Positions 17,196 to 28,450 of a DNA stretch of 64,000 nt are shown one piece after another (the stretch's first letter is position 1; each line of letters begins with the position of its first letter). This DNA comes from Sphagnum magellanicum (taxonomy: Eukaryota; Streptophyta; Sphagnopsida; Sphagnales; Sphagnaceae), in the NCBI GenBank assembly GCA_021904315.1, contig CM038925.1:2234501-2298500 (forward strand). Reading direction: 5' to 3'. Below the pieces are notes generated by a model. The model had not been told where the DNA came from. It saw only the letters and a program-made list of their open reading frames with translations, and ran no database searches. A program made the position numbers and the translations under genes.

Positions 17196-20100
17196 GTTAT
17201 GTTGAGTTTGAGAGTGCAATTGTTCCCAAGGTTGGATATTGTTGATTGAATATTGTTGAGAGTTCAATTTATGAGAAGAACTGTAAACCTTGCATTGCCA
17301 TTGTGGGCACAACATCCATGATTGTTGCTCCTTCAACCAGGTGAGCTTTCCCTGGATAACTTGGATTTCAGTTGCTGCATACTTTTATCATGTCTTGAGG
17401 CTCTTTTGTGGTCTTGAATATCAAGCATCCTGAGGATGTGACACTGTGGCAAGATGAATATTTTCTTTTCAAAATCTTTGATGAATATGTCACTCATTAA
17501 GAATACTGAAGAACAATCATCACTTAGGTAGTCTGTTTTCAATAGCAATTGATAATGATAGGTGTTACCGTTTAGATATCTTCAGTATGTGAATGGAGTG
17601 CATTCATTTGCTGCAACTTGGATCAGGTTTTAGTCTAGAAATCCTCTACTCACTGTGATGATATGATGCAAAAAGAATGAATTTATCTATAACAAAAGCT
17701 TTGATGCTATTTGGAATTGGCATCACTGAGAATATCTTTTGATACCCTACCACCACCAGATCTAGGTAGCTACTGCCTTTGGCTCTCAAAGTGAGGCTGT
17801 ATGTGAATGTACTCACCCATCCACGTGGAATATTCTTGCAGCCCAAGATGTCTGGAATCCAGCCTTACAAGTAAAAATCTACATCTCACACAAGCTCCTG
17901 CTATATGTATGAACACATCTATTTCATTTCTTGATTAGGGCATGAAATGGTGCAGACTTTTTTTATGGGTGAAATTTGTGAACTGTTCAGCAAAATGTTG
18001 CCATCTAGACTTACATGTAATTCAAGTGAGGGGAAAGTTATATAAAAACACAAATTTTATTTTAGGCCCAAATTTAAAGGTGAAAATGAGGATGGGACAT
18101 GCACTATGATTTAATTTGTTGAAAAGTCTGTTTGTGTAGTTTTCAACTGTGTATGTTTTATCCTCTGTTGGATAGCTGGTGTTTTGCTCATGGTTTGACT
18201 TTTTCAAGCAAATTGAAATATTGTGAATAAATAGTGGAGACATTTGTAGGGCTTGGAGGTACACCTGTTGTCACCTTATGGAATCTTATTGGCCCTAGTT
18301 GACTTGTCATGTTCCTACATGGAATGGGCCCTTCTGTATTACAATACATAACCATCTTTTAAGTTTTCCATCAATAAGAGGTGTTTTCATATTGCCTTGC
18401 TTTGAAAACCTTATCCATATTTTGTGGAATGTGCATTTTTAATCGTTCCAAATCCGGGCATATTGCTACAATATTTCCTTCATGCTCTGCTGTGAATGCC
18501 TTTTCTATTCTTCTCTCTTAATTTTGCTTCCGGAGGATGGATAAATTGCCCAACTTTCACCAGTTGATAGGTGGCTGATGCACCCTCCAGCTTGGGGTAG
18601 GACATAAGCATCTTTCAAGTTTAGGTTTTGTACTATGGACTACCATATTGAACTGGATTTATCTGTCATAACTCCTAACTGGTGGCTCCTCTGCAGAAGA
18701 GTACTTCTATGTATTACATAATGGAAATGGGAGGACCTGGCTAAGCAATGGGTGGCTGCAAGCCAGGTCTGAACAATTGCCATTATGTTATGTAATTGGC
18801 ACTTGGGAGAGATTTGGTCACATTATTTGGAACTCTGTAAACTATTTGCTAAACTTCACAATGTGCGTGTTGCAGGCACTTGAAAGAGCAATTGACCCCA
18901 AGAGGCTTAGGGTAAAGGGCAGAATCTCTTGAGTGACAATTTTGGTCGAAGGAGAGTGTCAAGATTGTTCAATTCCCAAGCTGCATTAGTTACAGGCTTA
19001 TGTGTAACCTCCTACATCAGTGGGAATTTGGTGTCCATATTTTTGTCTTAATTTTTTCATTATCAAATGTTTTCCATTCTATACCTGAATTTTAGAAGAA
19101 ATTGCCAGGGAGTCCTAACTTCTTTACATAGTGGGAGGTGTGTTTGTTTGGAGTCTCTATGTTGTTCCATTTGTATATAGGATAAAGAAATTTTAGTTGA
19201 CCACCTACTTATTGTGAAGCTGTTCTGTTTCCAGTATTTTTTCTGAGTGGGTGCTCTTCAGTGACATCCTAACCTCAGACAATTGGGCAGGGTGGTAGTC
19301 ATCATGATACTCTGCCAGTCACTTTGTGGGGGTGGTAGCTGGCACAACAACATTTTGCTTCATCCATGAATTTGATGGCAAGTTCACATGTAAAATCTCT
19401 GATGCTCCCAGTTCACCATTTTAGTTGTTCTACAATATTATAGGTGTTCAATGTCCTCTTCATTGTTAAGAAATGCATTTTCAATAAAATGCTTATCATA
19501 CTTTGGTGATTTTCAAATCTTTAGAAGCTTTTGTCCATTCACTTATTATGTAATTCAATGTTTCTGTAGATTAGGATGGGGTCTAGCACTGATGAAAAGT
19601 ATTTTTAAAGTAGTACCTTTCTAGCACAAAGATTGATTAAATAACTAAAAGTTTCACAATCACACCTATTGTGCCTTCTGTTTCTTTGGTTAAGATCATC
19701 AACATATCTAAAGTTTGATTTTCATGCAGGTGCAAAAGGGGGACTCATCACGTGCTTCTAAAGACCTTGACTTGTGGCAATCATGCAACAAGTTGGTATA
19801 TCTCTCCCTCTTGAACAATAACTTGAATTTGTTGCATTACAAGTTTCATGACATGAGTCTTATTGAAAGAGTGATTACTGTGTCTTCTCACAATACCTTT
19901 ACCTACATAGTGGATGGTTGATCCCTCCAATAATGTGGGTTTGTGGCAATTGTTTGTTAATAAAAGGGAGGTTAAAGAAAATCATCCGAACAGTTTAAGT
20001 TGGAATTCTATTATTTTCCTAACATTAAATTTCTTTTCTATTTGCTCTCGGTTTGGTGGTTTCAAATAAGACAGATTTTACCGAATGTTTCTTTCGAAGG

Positions 20101-20455
20101 CTTTGAAAGGATTGACACATGGCAACATTCCATGTTTTTTTATTTTAGAATTTAAAAATTAGTAGTAATACATATCTTTTGAGTTCTCAAAGAACATCAA
20201 ATTTCTGGCTTCCAATGGCTTGTGTAAATGCAAGATCACTCCACTAGAGATATAATGAGCAGACTTACCCATTGTCTCTTTTTGTTATGAACCCTTAGCA
20301 AGAAGCACACAGTGTGGTTGGGAGTCCTTTGCCAAAGTTGGGTCCTAATCTAATGAGCAGTTTAGTCCCATGATTTTTCTGTGTATTTTTCTCATCCTCA
20401 CTTTTGAGTTGGCCCCCAATTTCAGGGAAACCACCCAGCTTCAAGTTTCAGGTAC
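17196..20455 (+). pseudogene. Exon-like fragments of an unidentified multi-exon locus (gene remnant or active gene)
   Basis: Several short open segments are bounded by good splice consensus: 17196-17230 (GYVEFESAIVPK), about 17268-17340 ending before gtgagc (contains YEKNCKPCIAIVGTTSM), 18697-18766 (contains FYVLHNGNGRTWLSNGW), 18876-18911 (ALERAIDPKRLR) and 19730-19795 (contains KGDSSRASKDLDLW). A further possible piece lies near 20425-20450. Each has coding-like composition, unlike its surroundings, and all lie on the plus strand. I do not recognise the protein and could not connect all pieces in phase. The locus may be a decayed gene or a transcribed gene I cannot assemble. Confidence 0.35.
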
Positions 20456-20459
20456 TTAA

Positions 20460-21415
20460 CCCATAACTTTAATGGATGAGCAAAAAATTCAACGATCTTT
20501 GTTTTGTATGTCATTACATATATAAGACATGAATAAGTGAAAGCATTTATTGAAGTAAACTGTAGGACTCTTTTTAGGTTTTGATACAGTTGGAGTAGTA
20601 GTGGTATACTCTTTGGGGACTAGCAGTCTAGCACAGTTTCCATTGAAGGATGGTAGCCTAGTGCTATTCTTTAAGACCACAACAATTTTTGCTTGTCAAC
20701 TTACTACTTCATGAAGAATGCTTTTCCAGTATCTATATCCTTGGAACCACCCTTGGTAAAAATAGGACAGTGAACGCCCCAGATAGTACTATTCTTTCAT
20801 TTGGGTGTTCAAGAAACCCTAATTTGAGGGATTGTACTGTTTGAATGGACAGAGATCATAGAGACTGTAGGTGAACCTGTTGGACTTTTGGGAGTTCTGG
20901 CAGTGAATTTCGTCAGCTCATTCTTCTTCTTGTCTTTGGTTCCTTTCTCAAGCTAAACCCCTTAAAGTTAGACCACCATGGATAAGCATAGGCACAAGAT
21001 TCCAGTAACTTTTGTGTTTTTCATGGTCATATTCAAAATTTTAAAAAAAATAGAAACCCCTCCACCGTTCATGGACAAACGCAGAATCTGAACAAGAGGA
21101 TCAAAATGGAGAGAAATGAAATGAAAAAAAAATACATTTTGGATTTGGCTTGAGGTTTACTTTGAACCTACAATGTGGACTTCATCACAACAATATTTTC
21201 TTGTTGCAACATTGATCCCAAGAGTTGCAAATTGACCTCCCAAATTGATGGATATGGAATATCAAAAGGGCCATATTGGAAGCAATTTCAGTTTGGACCT
21301 CAAAATAGTTTGGTTTGGCTCAAGTTTCAACGATAGGATGTATTTTTAGATATATTCATTTCATCATATGCAAATAATGGAAAAGCACCTCCAAGATCAA
21401 GTACTGTACACCCCA
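20460..21415. other. Intergenic DNA, nothing recognised
   Basis: No supportable gene, RNA or repeat structure is seen here. Confidence 0.45.
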
Positions 21416-21419
21416 TGAG

Positions 21420-21945
21420 AGTGGTTTTAAGGTTAGAATTTTTTTTTGCAATTTGGCTTGGGCTCAAAATCTTTTTTAGGACTTTGGCTTATAGTTAGAA
21501 TATTTCAAAAAAATTAGTCTTGGTTAAAATTGGACCTAACATTAAACTATTTTTAAAAATTTAACCTATGGTTAGAATCTTCATTAATAGTTTGGTTTAG
21601 GACTACAATATTTATAATTTCTAGGCCTAAGGTTAGAATCTTTTTAGGGTTTAAGATTAAGGCTTTTTAATATTTTGGTTCAAGCTTCGAATCTTTTTAG
21701 ACTTAAAGATAAAATCTATTTTGACCTAAGGGTTAGAAATTATTTAAGTCTAAGGTTTAAAATTTCTTATTACTTTGGTTTCGGGTTTAAATATTTTCAA
21801 TATGTTGGCTTAAGGTTAGAATTTGTTTAAGACCAAAGGTTAGAATCTATTTAAACCCAAGGATTATATTTTTTAATTATTTTGGCATGTGATTTTTTTT
21901 TTAAATTTAGCATTAGGGTTTTGAACATTAAACCCTAAACCCAGC
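21420..21945. repeat. Degenerate minisatellite with telomere-like end
   Basis: A motif close to AAGGTTAGAATCTTTTTAGG recurs many times with variable spacing from about 21425 to 21870. The block ends with the plant telomere-type sequence TAAACCCTAAACCC at 21929-21942. It is most simply a decayed interstitial telomere-like or minisatellite tract. Confidence 0.6.
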
Positions 21946-22846
21946 AAACCCTTCCAAATTTGAGATCCCTCTGATCACTGCTTGTGTATGAGAGGTTTGT
22001 GTTTCTTTTTAGGAAAAGAGAACACCAAAGTATTCTTGTATGTGCTCCATTTCCCGGCCCAGTGATGAGGTTGGCTTCAGGAGCTAGATGTAGATGGAGA
22101 TTGATTCTGACCTGCTGAAAGGCGGGACGGTTGTCTTGGGTGGGAGTTGGCAATCCCAGGAGGGTGATGAGGGTTGGAGTCCAGCTGATCCCTCTCTTCA
22201 GCCGCTGAGCTTTTAAGACAGTTTTGTTCTGGGTAGTTGGCTGGCTGTGGTAGTCTCTCATGTACTGACTCTGAAACTTGATTTGCGCAAAGGTTCCATA
22301 CCTCCTACTTAAGAGTTGCAAGTGTTAACCATGTAGTGAGATCTAAAGCAAAGTGGATTGCCCAAATTAAGGTTCTATAATGAACTCAAAGGAATTCATG
22401 CAGTCATCAACACTCTGACAAAACTCAGTGACAACATTGTTGAGCAACTCAGCATGTCCAGCATTCTGTGCTTACCTACCCCACAAAGGCGAATACTCTT
22501 CATCCCCATTAGACCATAGGTCATTGGATATGGATTCAGAGTTGTAGAAACTTTCAGACCTCTGGGAAACGAGAACCCTTTTGAGAGGTCCTGCACATGT
22601 TGCACGACATCTGGAAACTATGTCTGCTAAGAGGAAATCCTCAACTGCTTCATAGTTAGGGTTTAGGGGTTATTGCCTACAACAGCAGAAAGTGAAATGA
22701 AATACTTCATTTCTAACAAGCAGTTCTTGCTCAATTTTGCATTTCGAAATAAGAAATTCAGCTTCCAAAAAACACACAAACAAACTTCAACTCTCTTTTT
22801 TAGAACCCAGACATCTGAAATTTCTTCTCCACAGACAGGGATTATG
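21946..22846 (-). other. Possible gene remnant, unidentified
   Basis: Minus-strand open segments at 21935-22321 and 22396-22605 have less AT-driven composition than the flanks, but no recognisable domain and no clear continuity. They could be part of a degraded gene. I cannot support a function. Confidence 0.2.
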
Positions 22847-24096
22847 TACAGTAGCCTCCCGCCTAAGTACGCAACTTGAACCTGGGAGGATTGTGCGCAC
22901 TTAGCCGGTAGGTGCGCACTTTAGATGAATCACTTAGTCCGTCCGTCTGACACACAGGGCGTTCCGACCCGTTAACGGTCTCTGCGATGCCGATTCTGCA
23001 ACCCCCCAGAAATGAGCCGCAGAGACCGATTCTGCTACGTATTTGCTTCTTTTTTTATCTTTTTTTTTTGGATTTTTTTTTTCGGATTTTTCTCCCCTTC
23101 TCTTAAATTAACAAAAATGAAGAAACAAAATAAAAAATAAAAAATAAAAAATCGGCAGAAAAATCTAAGGCTACGTGTTTGCTTCTTTTTTTATCCTTTT
23201 TTTTTGGATTTTTTTTTTCTGATTTTTCTGCCCTTCTCTTAAATTAACAAAAATGAAGAAAAAAATAAAAAAATAAAAAATAAAAAATCGGCAGAAAAAT
23301 CTAAGGCTACGTGTTTGCTTCTATTTTTATCTTTTTTTTTTTGGATTTGTTTTTTCGGATTTTTCTCCCCTTCTCTAAAATTAACAAAAATGAAGAAACA
23401 AAAAAAAAAAAAAAAAAGAAATCGGCAGAAAAATCTAAGGCTACGTATTTGCTTTCTTTTTTTTTTGGACCCGTTAACGGTCGACTACGTCCCTGACGGA
23501 GCTCGGGTTTTAGGCCGACCGGGCCCGGCGCTAATCGGAGGGCGGAATTTCCTGTTCCCAGTCTGTGGGCAAAGCTATTGGAGGAAATTAGGTTACGACA
23601 TTCTAGCGCGGAACGGAGACCCGGGATAGCCGACGTGAAGAACGAGGTGCCGGGCCGGGTCCGGTCCGGACTGTGTGTGATGGAGTTCGGCAACTTTTGC
23701 TCCGGAGAACACCCACTGAGGGAAGTTATCAGCAGTCACTTTTTGGAAAGTTTTTGGTATGGTCGTTACTAATTTTGGGTACTGTAGCTGTGCAAGATTA
23801 CAGAACGTCTCTCGGGGGTTTTTTTTTTGGCGAATTGTTTTTGTTTGTAGCCAAAATGGCCATCATCTGTAGGAAGATGTGGAAAAAGTGGGCAATTATC
23901 TGAAGAAAGATTTAGCCAAACCTGGCTACAAATCCAAACATGAAAGCACAAAGCGTTGGGGGTGGCTGGAGTGGCGTAGTCACGGGTTACCCATTAGTTA
24001 TTTCATAATCTGAACCTTATTTTTTCGGGAAAATAATGCGTACTTTACCAGGATGCGTACTTGAACGGGTGCGTACTTAGGCGGGAGGCTACTGTA
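22847..24096. mobile_element. Non-autonomous pogo/Tc1-mariner-like TIR element, 1246 bp, TA target duplication
   Basis: Perfect terminal inverted repeats occur at 22849-22873 (CAGTAGCCTCCCGCCTAAGT, then ACGCA) and 24070-24094. They are flanked by TA at 22847-22848 and 24095-24096. TA duplication plus a CAGT terminus is characteristic of Tc1/mariner-superfamily elements, and the TIR style is pogo/Tigger-like. Subterminal repeats TGCGCACTT (left) and TGCGTACTT (right) recur, perhaps as transposase binding sites. No transposase frame is visible inside. The interior holds a 136-bp tandem array and a GC-rich segment at about 23483-23720 of unlike composition, possibly captured DNA. Confidence 0.85.
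23035..23460. repeat. 136-bp tandem repeat inside the TIR element, about 3.2 copies
   Basis: Units start with CTACGTRTTTGCTTCT at about 23035, 23171 and 23307, with a partial unit at about 23441. Each holds a T-rich half and an A-rich half (TTTTTCGGATTTTTCT facing AAAAAATCGGCAGAAAAATC), so each unit is a potential foldback. The array is bracketed by direct copies of GACCCGTTAACGGTC at 22966-22980 and 23468-23482. Confidence 0.85.
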
Positions 24097-24442
24097 CCTT
24101 GTGCAGAGATTGTTGCTCCCGAAAACTATTGAGAGGTCATTGGCAAACAGATTGTGCAGAAAGCTCAAGAAAGCTGGTTTTCAACTTCTATCTTTCAGTG
24201 ACTTACTCATGACTCGTGGATACAAGAAAAAAAATTGCCCAGAGAAATCGTGGTCATGTGGGCATCCCAATGACCTTAAACCAAACCTTAACATTATACA
24301 GAGGAAATTGCAGCTCAATACACTGCATTCAATGCACATTGAACTTAAGCACTTGAGAAGCAAAAAAACTAACTAAAGGAAAATCATGCCTTCATATCCT
24401 TCTGTATGTAATCAGCAAGGATCTCCAAAACCCTAATTTGTG
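24097..24442 (-). other. 3' flank of the glutaredoxin-domain gene
   Basis: Between the TIR element and the stop codon of the minus-strand glutaredoxin gene. It probably contains that gene's 3' untranslated region. No other feature is seen. Confidence 0.5.
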
Positions 24443-27208
24443 TCAATCACAGATGGGACATCTCATCAAGCCATTCTCGTTGCACTCAGGGCAGCGAATG
24501 ACCTCATTCATGTCAGTAATCAACTTGCAGCTGCCATTGCAATCTGAGCACGGCACAAACCGAACCCCACCACAGCCATCACAACCTTCTCGTGAAGTCT
24601 GGGAGGGAAGACCTTCCACCAAAACAGCAAGTGTTCCATCATCATGTAACTGAGAAACTTCTTCAGCTCCTCCAATGTACCTACCCATTATAAACACCCT
24701 TGGAACTGCAAGCGGCTTATCAGCAAGCTCCTTCAGTTCTTGCCGAAATTCAGCATGCAACGATACATCTCGCTCATCAATGGAGACACCCAAGCTTTGT
24801 AAAATGAATCTCACATGGTTGCAGTCTTCAAATGTTTTCCTGATTCCCCGCAAGGTGGTTGTGTAGAGAACCACTCTCTCTTCACCACCTGGTGGACAAT
24901 TTGCCTCAAAGCTCTCCAACGGATCTGGTTTCTTCACTCTCTTCACTTCCTTAACTTGCAGTGGTGCTTTAGTAGGGGAAGAGGAGGAGGAGGAGGACTC
25001 AAGCTTGATTGTTTTAGAGCTTCCCTCAGTACCCAATTCCACAATTTTGTTCCCTTTTGTAGTAGTAGTAGTGTCATCAATAGGCAAGGTTGAAGAATCA
25101 TCTTCTGCAGAGTTCTCATCATCTTCTTGTGTTCCTGAAATTGACAGAGTTTCCCCATCACTCCTCTCAATGCTGGACCACTTGCCATTTGTGAAACGTT
25201 CCACTTCCAGTTCAAAGGATGCCAAGAGGTCAGGATCAATTGTCGCCTCTAGCTCCTCTGCCCCCAGACTACCGAGAATAGACTTCTGCTTTGATGTGTG
25301 GCTGGGAGGAGCTTGTGCAGGAACAGCCGTAGTACGCTTCCTCTTCTCTTCAGATCGAGACTTCTCATCAGATTTATTGTGTACATAGCTGGTACTCATT
25401 TGTGAACTTGCTGGTGTACCATTCTGCACACTTGAGTTTGGATGCAGAGGAGAATTCATCGAGTTAGAGCGACCACGGATCCCTGAAGCAATGACTGGAG
25501 TTGATCTGTTGTATTCTGACTCCAGAGGAGCTCTGTCAGAGACACTGCTATTCTCACTTTGACCTCTTTTGACAAAGCTCTCATGGATGCTCATGACAGC
25601 ATTGCCCGATGCAACCTTTGGTGAGGAGAAATTCGGCTTTGGTATATGTTGAGGGGGTTTGTTTCCCACCTGAACATTTGCAGCTGCCCAGGATGCTTGC
25701 CGAGGCCCTGGTGACATTGGCGGTGGCCTGACATGAGCAGGAGAGAGTTTTCTGACTTCTTCATCAAATGCTGCAGCCATGGCCAACACATTCCCTGATG
25801 AAGGGAATGGAGAAACATCCCCACTACTGGCCACAGAAGACGCTTCAGACATCGTCCGCCTTGGAGATGGATGTGCCATGAAGGGCTTGCCACTGCTGCC
25901 ATCCTGACTAGTCAATCCATGCCTTGGTAATGACAGGGAGTTTGGGATCAGTGGAGCCTTGGCATTCTCCTGTCTCTGAGCAGGCATCTTCGGAGAATAA
26001 GAAACTTGAGCCATGAAAGGGATGCTGCCAGGGCCACCACCCTGTGTACCAGGAGTTTTGGCTGTTGCAGCTTTAGGAGACATTGGATATGGAAAGACCT
26101 TGCCTCTTTCCTGGCTCAACACTGCAGCTTCTGATGTGGCTCGCCTTGGTGGTGGTGAATGAAACTGACCATATGCTCGGTCATGTTCTCGTTCTGTTGA
26201 GGGAGATTTCAAGCTCTGTACCCTTGGGGAAGGAGACTGAGTTGCTGCTGATCGGGGTAGTAGCAGGAATTTGCTCCCTTCTTCTTGCATAGTTGCTGCA
26301 AACTCCCGTGTCTGCACTCTTGGAGAAAGAGATTGCTGTGACAACTTTACAGCCTTGTTGTCTTCCTGCCTTATGCTTGCAGTTGCAATCCGTGGTGAGG
26401 AGAAACCAACAGGAGATGGCTTGAGCTTGGTAGAGCCTTCCGCCAATGGTTTCATCCCCTGGTCTGGTCGTTGCACTACAGACTTCAAGCCCATTGTTTG
26501 CTGAACAGGGGAAGATTCAACAGTGTGCTTCAACCTCTCTTTACCAAAACCTGGACGAACAGCACCAGTTGAGACACCTGGGAATCGACCTCCCACATCC
26601 TCTCGATCTACAGATTGAGCAGTTTCTACAGAATCTAAGTCATCCACAGTGCGGATTGGAGGCAAAGTATGTGACTTCTCAAAAGGTTTCACCTTGGACA
26701 ATCCTGTTGTATTCCTTGAGCTCTTGCGCTGCTCAAAACTGGCAGATCCTGGGGAATCTTCCTCAAGCCCATCCATAAGCTCCCATGTATTGATCATTTC
26801 TGGCTCCCCTCTGCCCAACACTCTCCACCTAGGGCTAACAACAGCAGCAGCAACAGGCGGCAACTTAGGCAGGCTCAGACTCACCTCTGACCAAGGCTTC
26901 ATCACCATATCATCTGCCACATCAAAGTTCTTCAGCTTCTCATAGATTTCCGCAGCAGTGCTTGATTGAGATCTCCGACCATGCCCCTTCTTCTCCACTT
27001 GCTTTTGCTGGGGCAGTGGTGGCGGATCTGTTTTGAGTATACCATATGTGCTTGATTTGAGAGCCACCATATGATCGCTATCATTCTTGCTCTGGTAATG
27101 ATGCTCCTCTGCTGCCGGCACAGACACACTACGACCATATTGCACATGCCCTGGCTCATCCTTACTTGCAACCATTGTTTCAAGAGTCTTTGATGCTGTA
27201 CACCCCAT
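24443..27208 (-). CDS. MGC-type glutaredoxin-domain protein with C-terminal cysteine-rich zinc-binding-like repeats, 921 aa, single exon
   Basis: The C-terminal 147 residues (about 775-921) are the plant-specific glutaredoxin-like module: VVLYTTTLRGIRKTFEDC, then VSIDERDVSLHAEFRQEL, VPRVFIMGRYIGGAEEV, and four CxxC-type knuckles (CDGC, CSDC, CPEC, CPIC) like those of DnaJ central domains. The usual catalytic CxxC is absent: TTTLRG occupies that position, as in known plant members, so disulfide reductase activity is doubtful. I chose the ATG at 27208-27206 because the protein then begins MGCTASK, a typical N-myristoylation (Gly2) and palmitoylation (Cys3) signal. The frame stays open 68 codons further upstream, but that part reads like leader. 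Residues about 20-770 are low-complexity, with recurrent SPR and SEA motifs, and are probably disordered. Arabidopsis relatives are about 400 aa, so this protein is unusually long. Likely plasma-membrane associated; function unknown. Confidence 0.88.
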   Translation of the reverse strand: MGCTASKTLETMVASKDEPGHVQYGRSVSVPAAEEHHYQSKNDSDHMVALKSSTYGILKTDPPPLPQQKQVEKKGHGRRSQSSTAAEIYEKLKNFDVADDMVMKPWSEVSLSLPKLPPVAAAVVSPRWRVLGRGEPEMINTWELMDGLEEDSPGSASFEQRKSSRNTTGLSKVKPFEKSHTLPPIRTVDDLDSVETAQSVDREDVGGRFPGVSTGAVRPGFGKERLKHTVESSPVQQTMGLKSVVQRPDQGMKPLAEGSTKLKPSPVGFSSPRIATASIRQEDNKAVKLSQQSLSPRVQTREFAATMQEEGSKFLLLPRSAATQSPSPRVQSLKSPSTEREHDRAYGQFHSPPPRRATSEAAVLSQERGKVFPYPMSPKAATAKTPGTQGGGPGSIPFMAQVSYSPKMPAQRQENAKAPLIPNSLSLPRHGLTSQDGSSGKPFMAHPSPRRTMSEASSVASSGDVSPFPSSGNVLAMAAAFDEEVRKLSPAHVRPPPMSPGPRQASWAAANVQVGNKPPQHIPKPNFSSPKVASGNAVMSIHESFVKRGQSENSSVSDRAPLESEYNRSTPVIASGIRGRSNSMNSPLHPNSSVQNGTPASSQMSTSYVHNKSDEKSRSEEKRKRTTAVPAQAPPSHTSKQKSILGSLGAEELEATIDPDLLASFELEVERFTNGKWSSIERSDGETLSISGTQEDDENSAEDDSSTLPIDDTTTTTKGNKIVELGTEGSSKTIKLESSSSSSSPTKAPLQVKEVKRVKKPDPLESFEANCPPGGEERVVLYTTTLRGIRKTFEDCNHVRFILQSLGVSIDERDVSLHAEFRQELKELADKPLAVPRVFIMGRYIGGAEEVSQLHDDGTLAVLVEGLPSQTSREGCDGCGGVRFVPCSDCNGSCKLITDMNEVIRCPECNENGLMRCPICD

Positions 27209-28450
27209 CGATACAAAACCCCAATACACACAGACAGACAGACAGACTTCCTTCCCAGAACTGCTGCTGTTGCTCTTCTGAAGTTCACTCCTGCAATCAA
27301 TCCACAAACCAGAAAAAACACTCAAGACAACAAGGTGGAAGCAAAAAAGGAATGGATGCATGCAGCAGCAGCATGAATCCAAAGCACAATTCTCTGCAGA
27401 AGAGTAAAACAAAGCAGGGATTCATTCATACACAAAACCCCACCTGGCCCCCTGTTAGGGTTTCAAACAAAAAGAAGCAGTCAGTGCTTACAAATCTCCC
27501 AAGATCTTGCTACAATTGCAAAAGGACAACTGCAAAATTGGTACATCAGAACAAGGACCAAGTGATAGATGGATTCAAGAGATCCATGCAATTCACAAAT
27601 TGCACTGAAAAAAGAAAAACAGATCCAACAGAGCATTAGATGCACCTCTAATCATTCATTCACTCGTGGCCAAAGAAAGAATGAAGTACCTTCTTCTTCA
27701 CTTGGCAGCTCCTTGCTTGACTGAACTCCTCCTCCCTTTCCTCCTCCTCCTCTTCCTTTGTGAAGAACTCTCCTCCTTTAGTAATCATAGAAGAAACTGG
27801 CGCTCCACAATTTCCCAACACCATGCAATCTCACACAACTCCAACAAGCAATCAATCTCACACGAAGCTCTCTTTCTTCATCCACAATAATTTTCACAGG
27901 AATCTCAAAATCAAAAATCTCCACAAATCTCATAAAAGAATATTCTCAGACAAATCTCAAAACCTTGAATCAAAATCATCAAACCTCCAAAAGAAGAAGT
28001 TTTGATGGAAAACAAAGAATCCCATTTCCCTCTTTCCCTTCTTATTCTGTGCAACAACAACAACAAAATTGCAAAAGCAAAAAAGATCACCCAAAACAAA
28101 ACAAAACAAACAACCCAACAAAACCAAGCCCAGGGCAAAACACAGACAGAGAGAAGTACTACTCAAGAAAAAGTTTGCGAAGATTTTGTGAGGAATGTAA
28201 AATTACAAGATGCTGATAATGTTGGATGTGGAATTGGGTACTAAAAAAAGGTTTTTTTCTTTTTTTCTTTTGTTTCCTTTTTCTCCTTCAAAAGTGGGAA
28301 CTTTTTGTGGACCTTGTTTGTGCTCTCTCTCTCTCTCTCTGTAATCCCATGTTTTTTGCTGCAATCCCTCCCAGTTGTGGCTCTCACTGGCTGCTTCTAT
28401 TTGAAGAGAGAGAGAGAGAGGGAGGGAGAGTCACAAATTGTGCAGGTTTT
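27209..28450 (-). promoter_or_regulatory. Leader and promoter of the glutaredoxin-domain gene, possible 5'UTR intron, telo-box
   Basis: A telo-box, AAACCCTAA on the minus strand, lies at 27455-27463. A good donor (AAG then gtactt, minus strand, about 27693) and a good acceptor (gattgcag, about 27288) suggest an intron in the 5' untranslated region that would contain the telo-box. This is inference. Further upstream are a CT run at about 28323-28341 and a GA run at about 28405-28420. No other gene is evident. Confidence 0.4.

Noticed and set aside
23311-23693. Open frames of 61-128 codons inside the TIR element as a transposase
   Set aside because: They run through the A/T tandem array and show no DDE catalytic block or helix-turn-helix motif.
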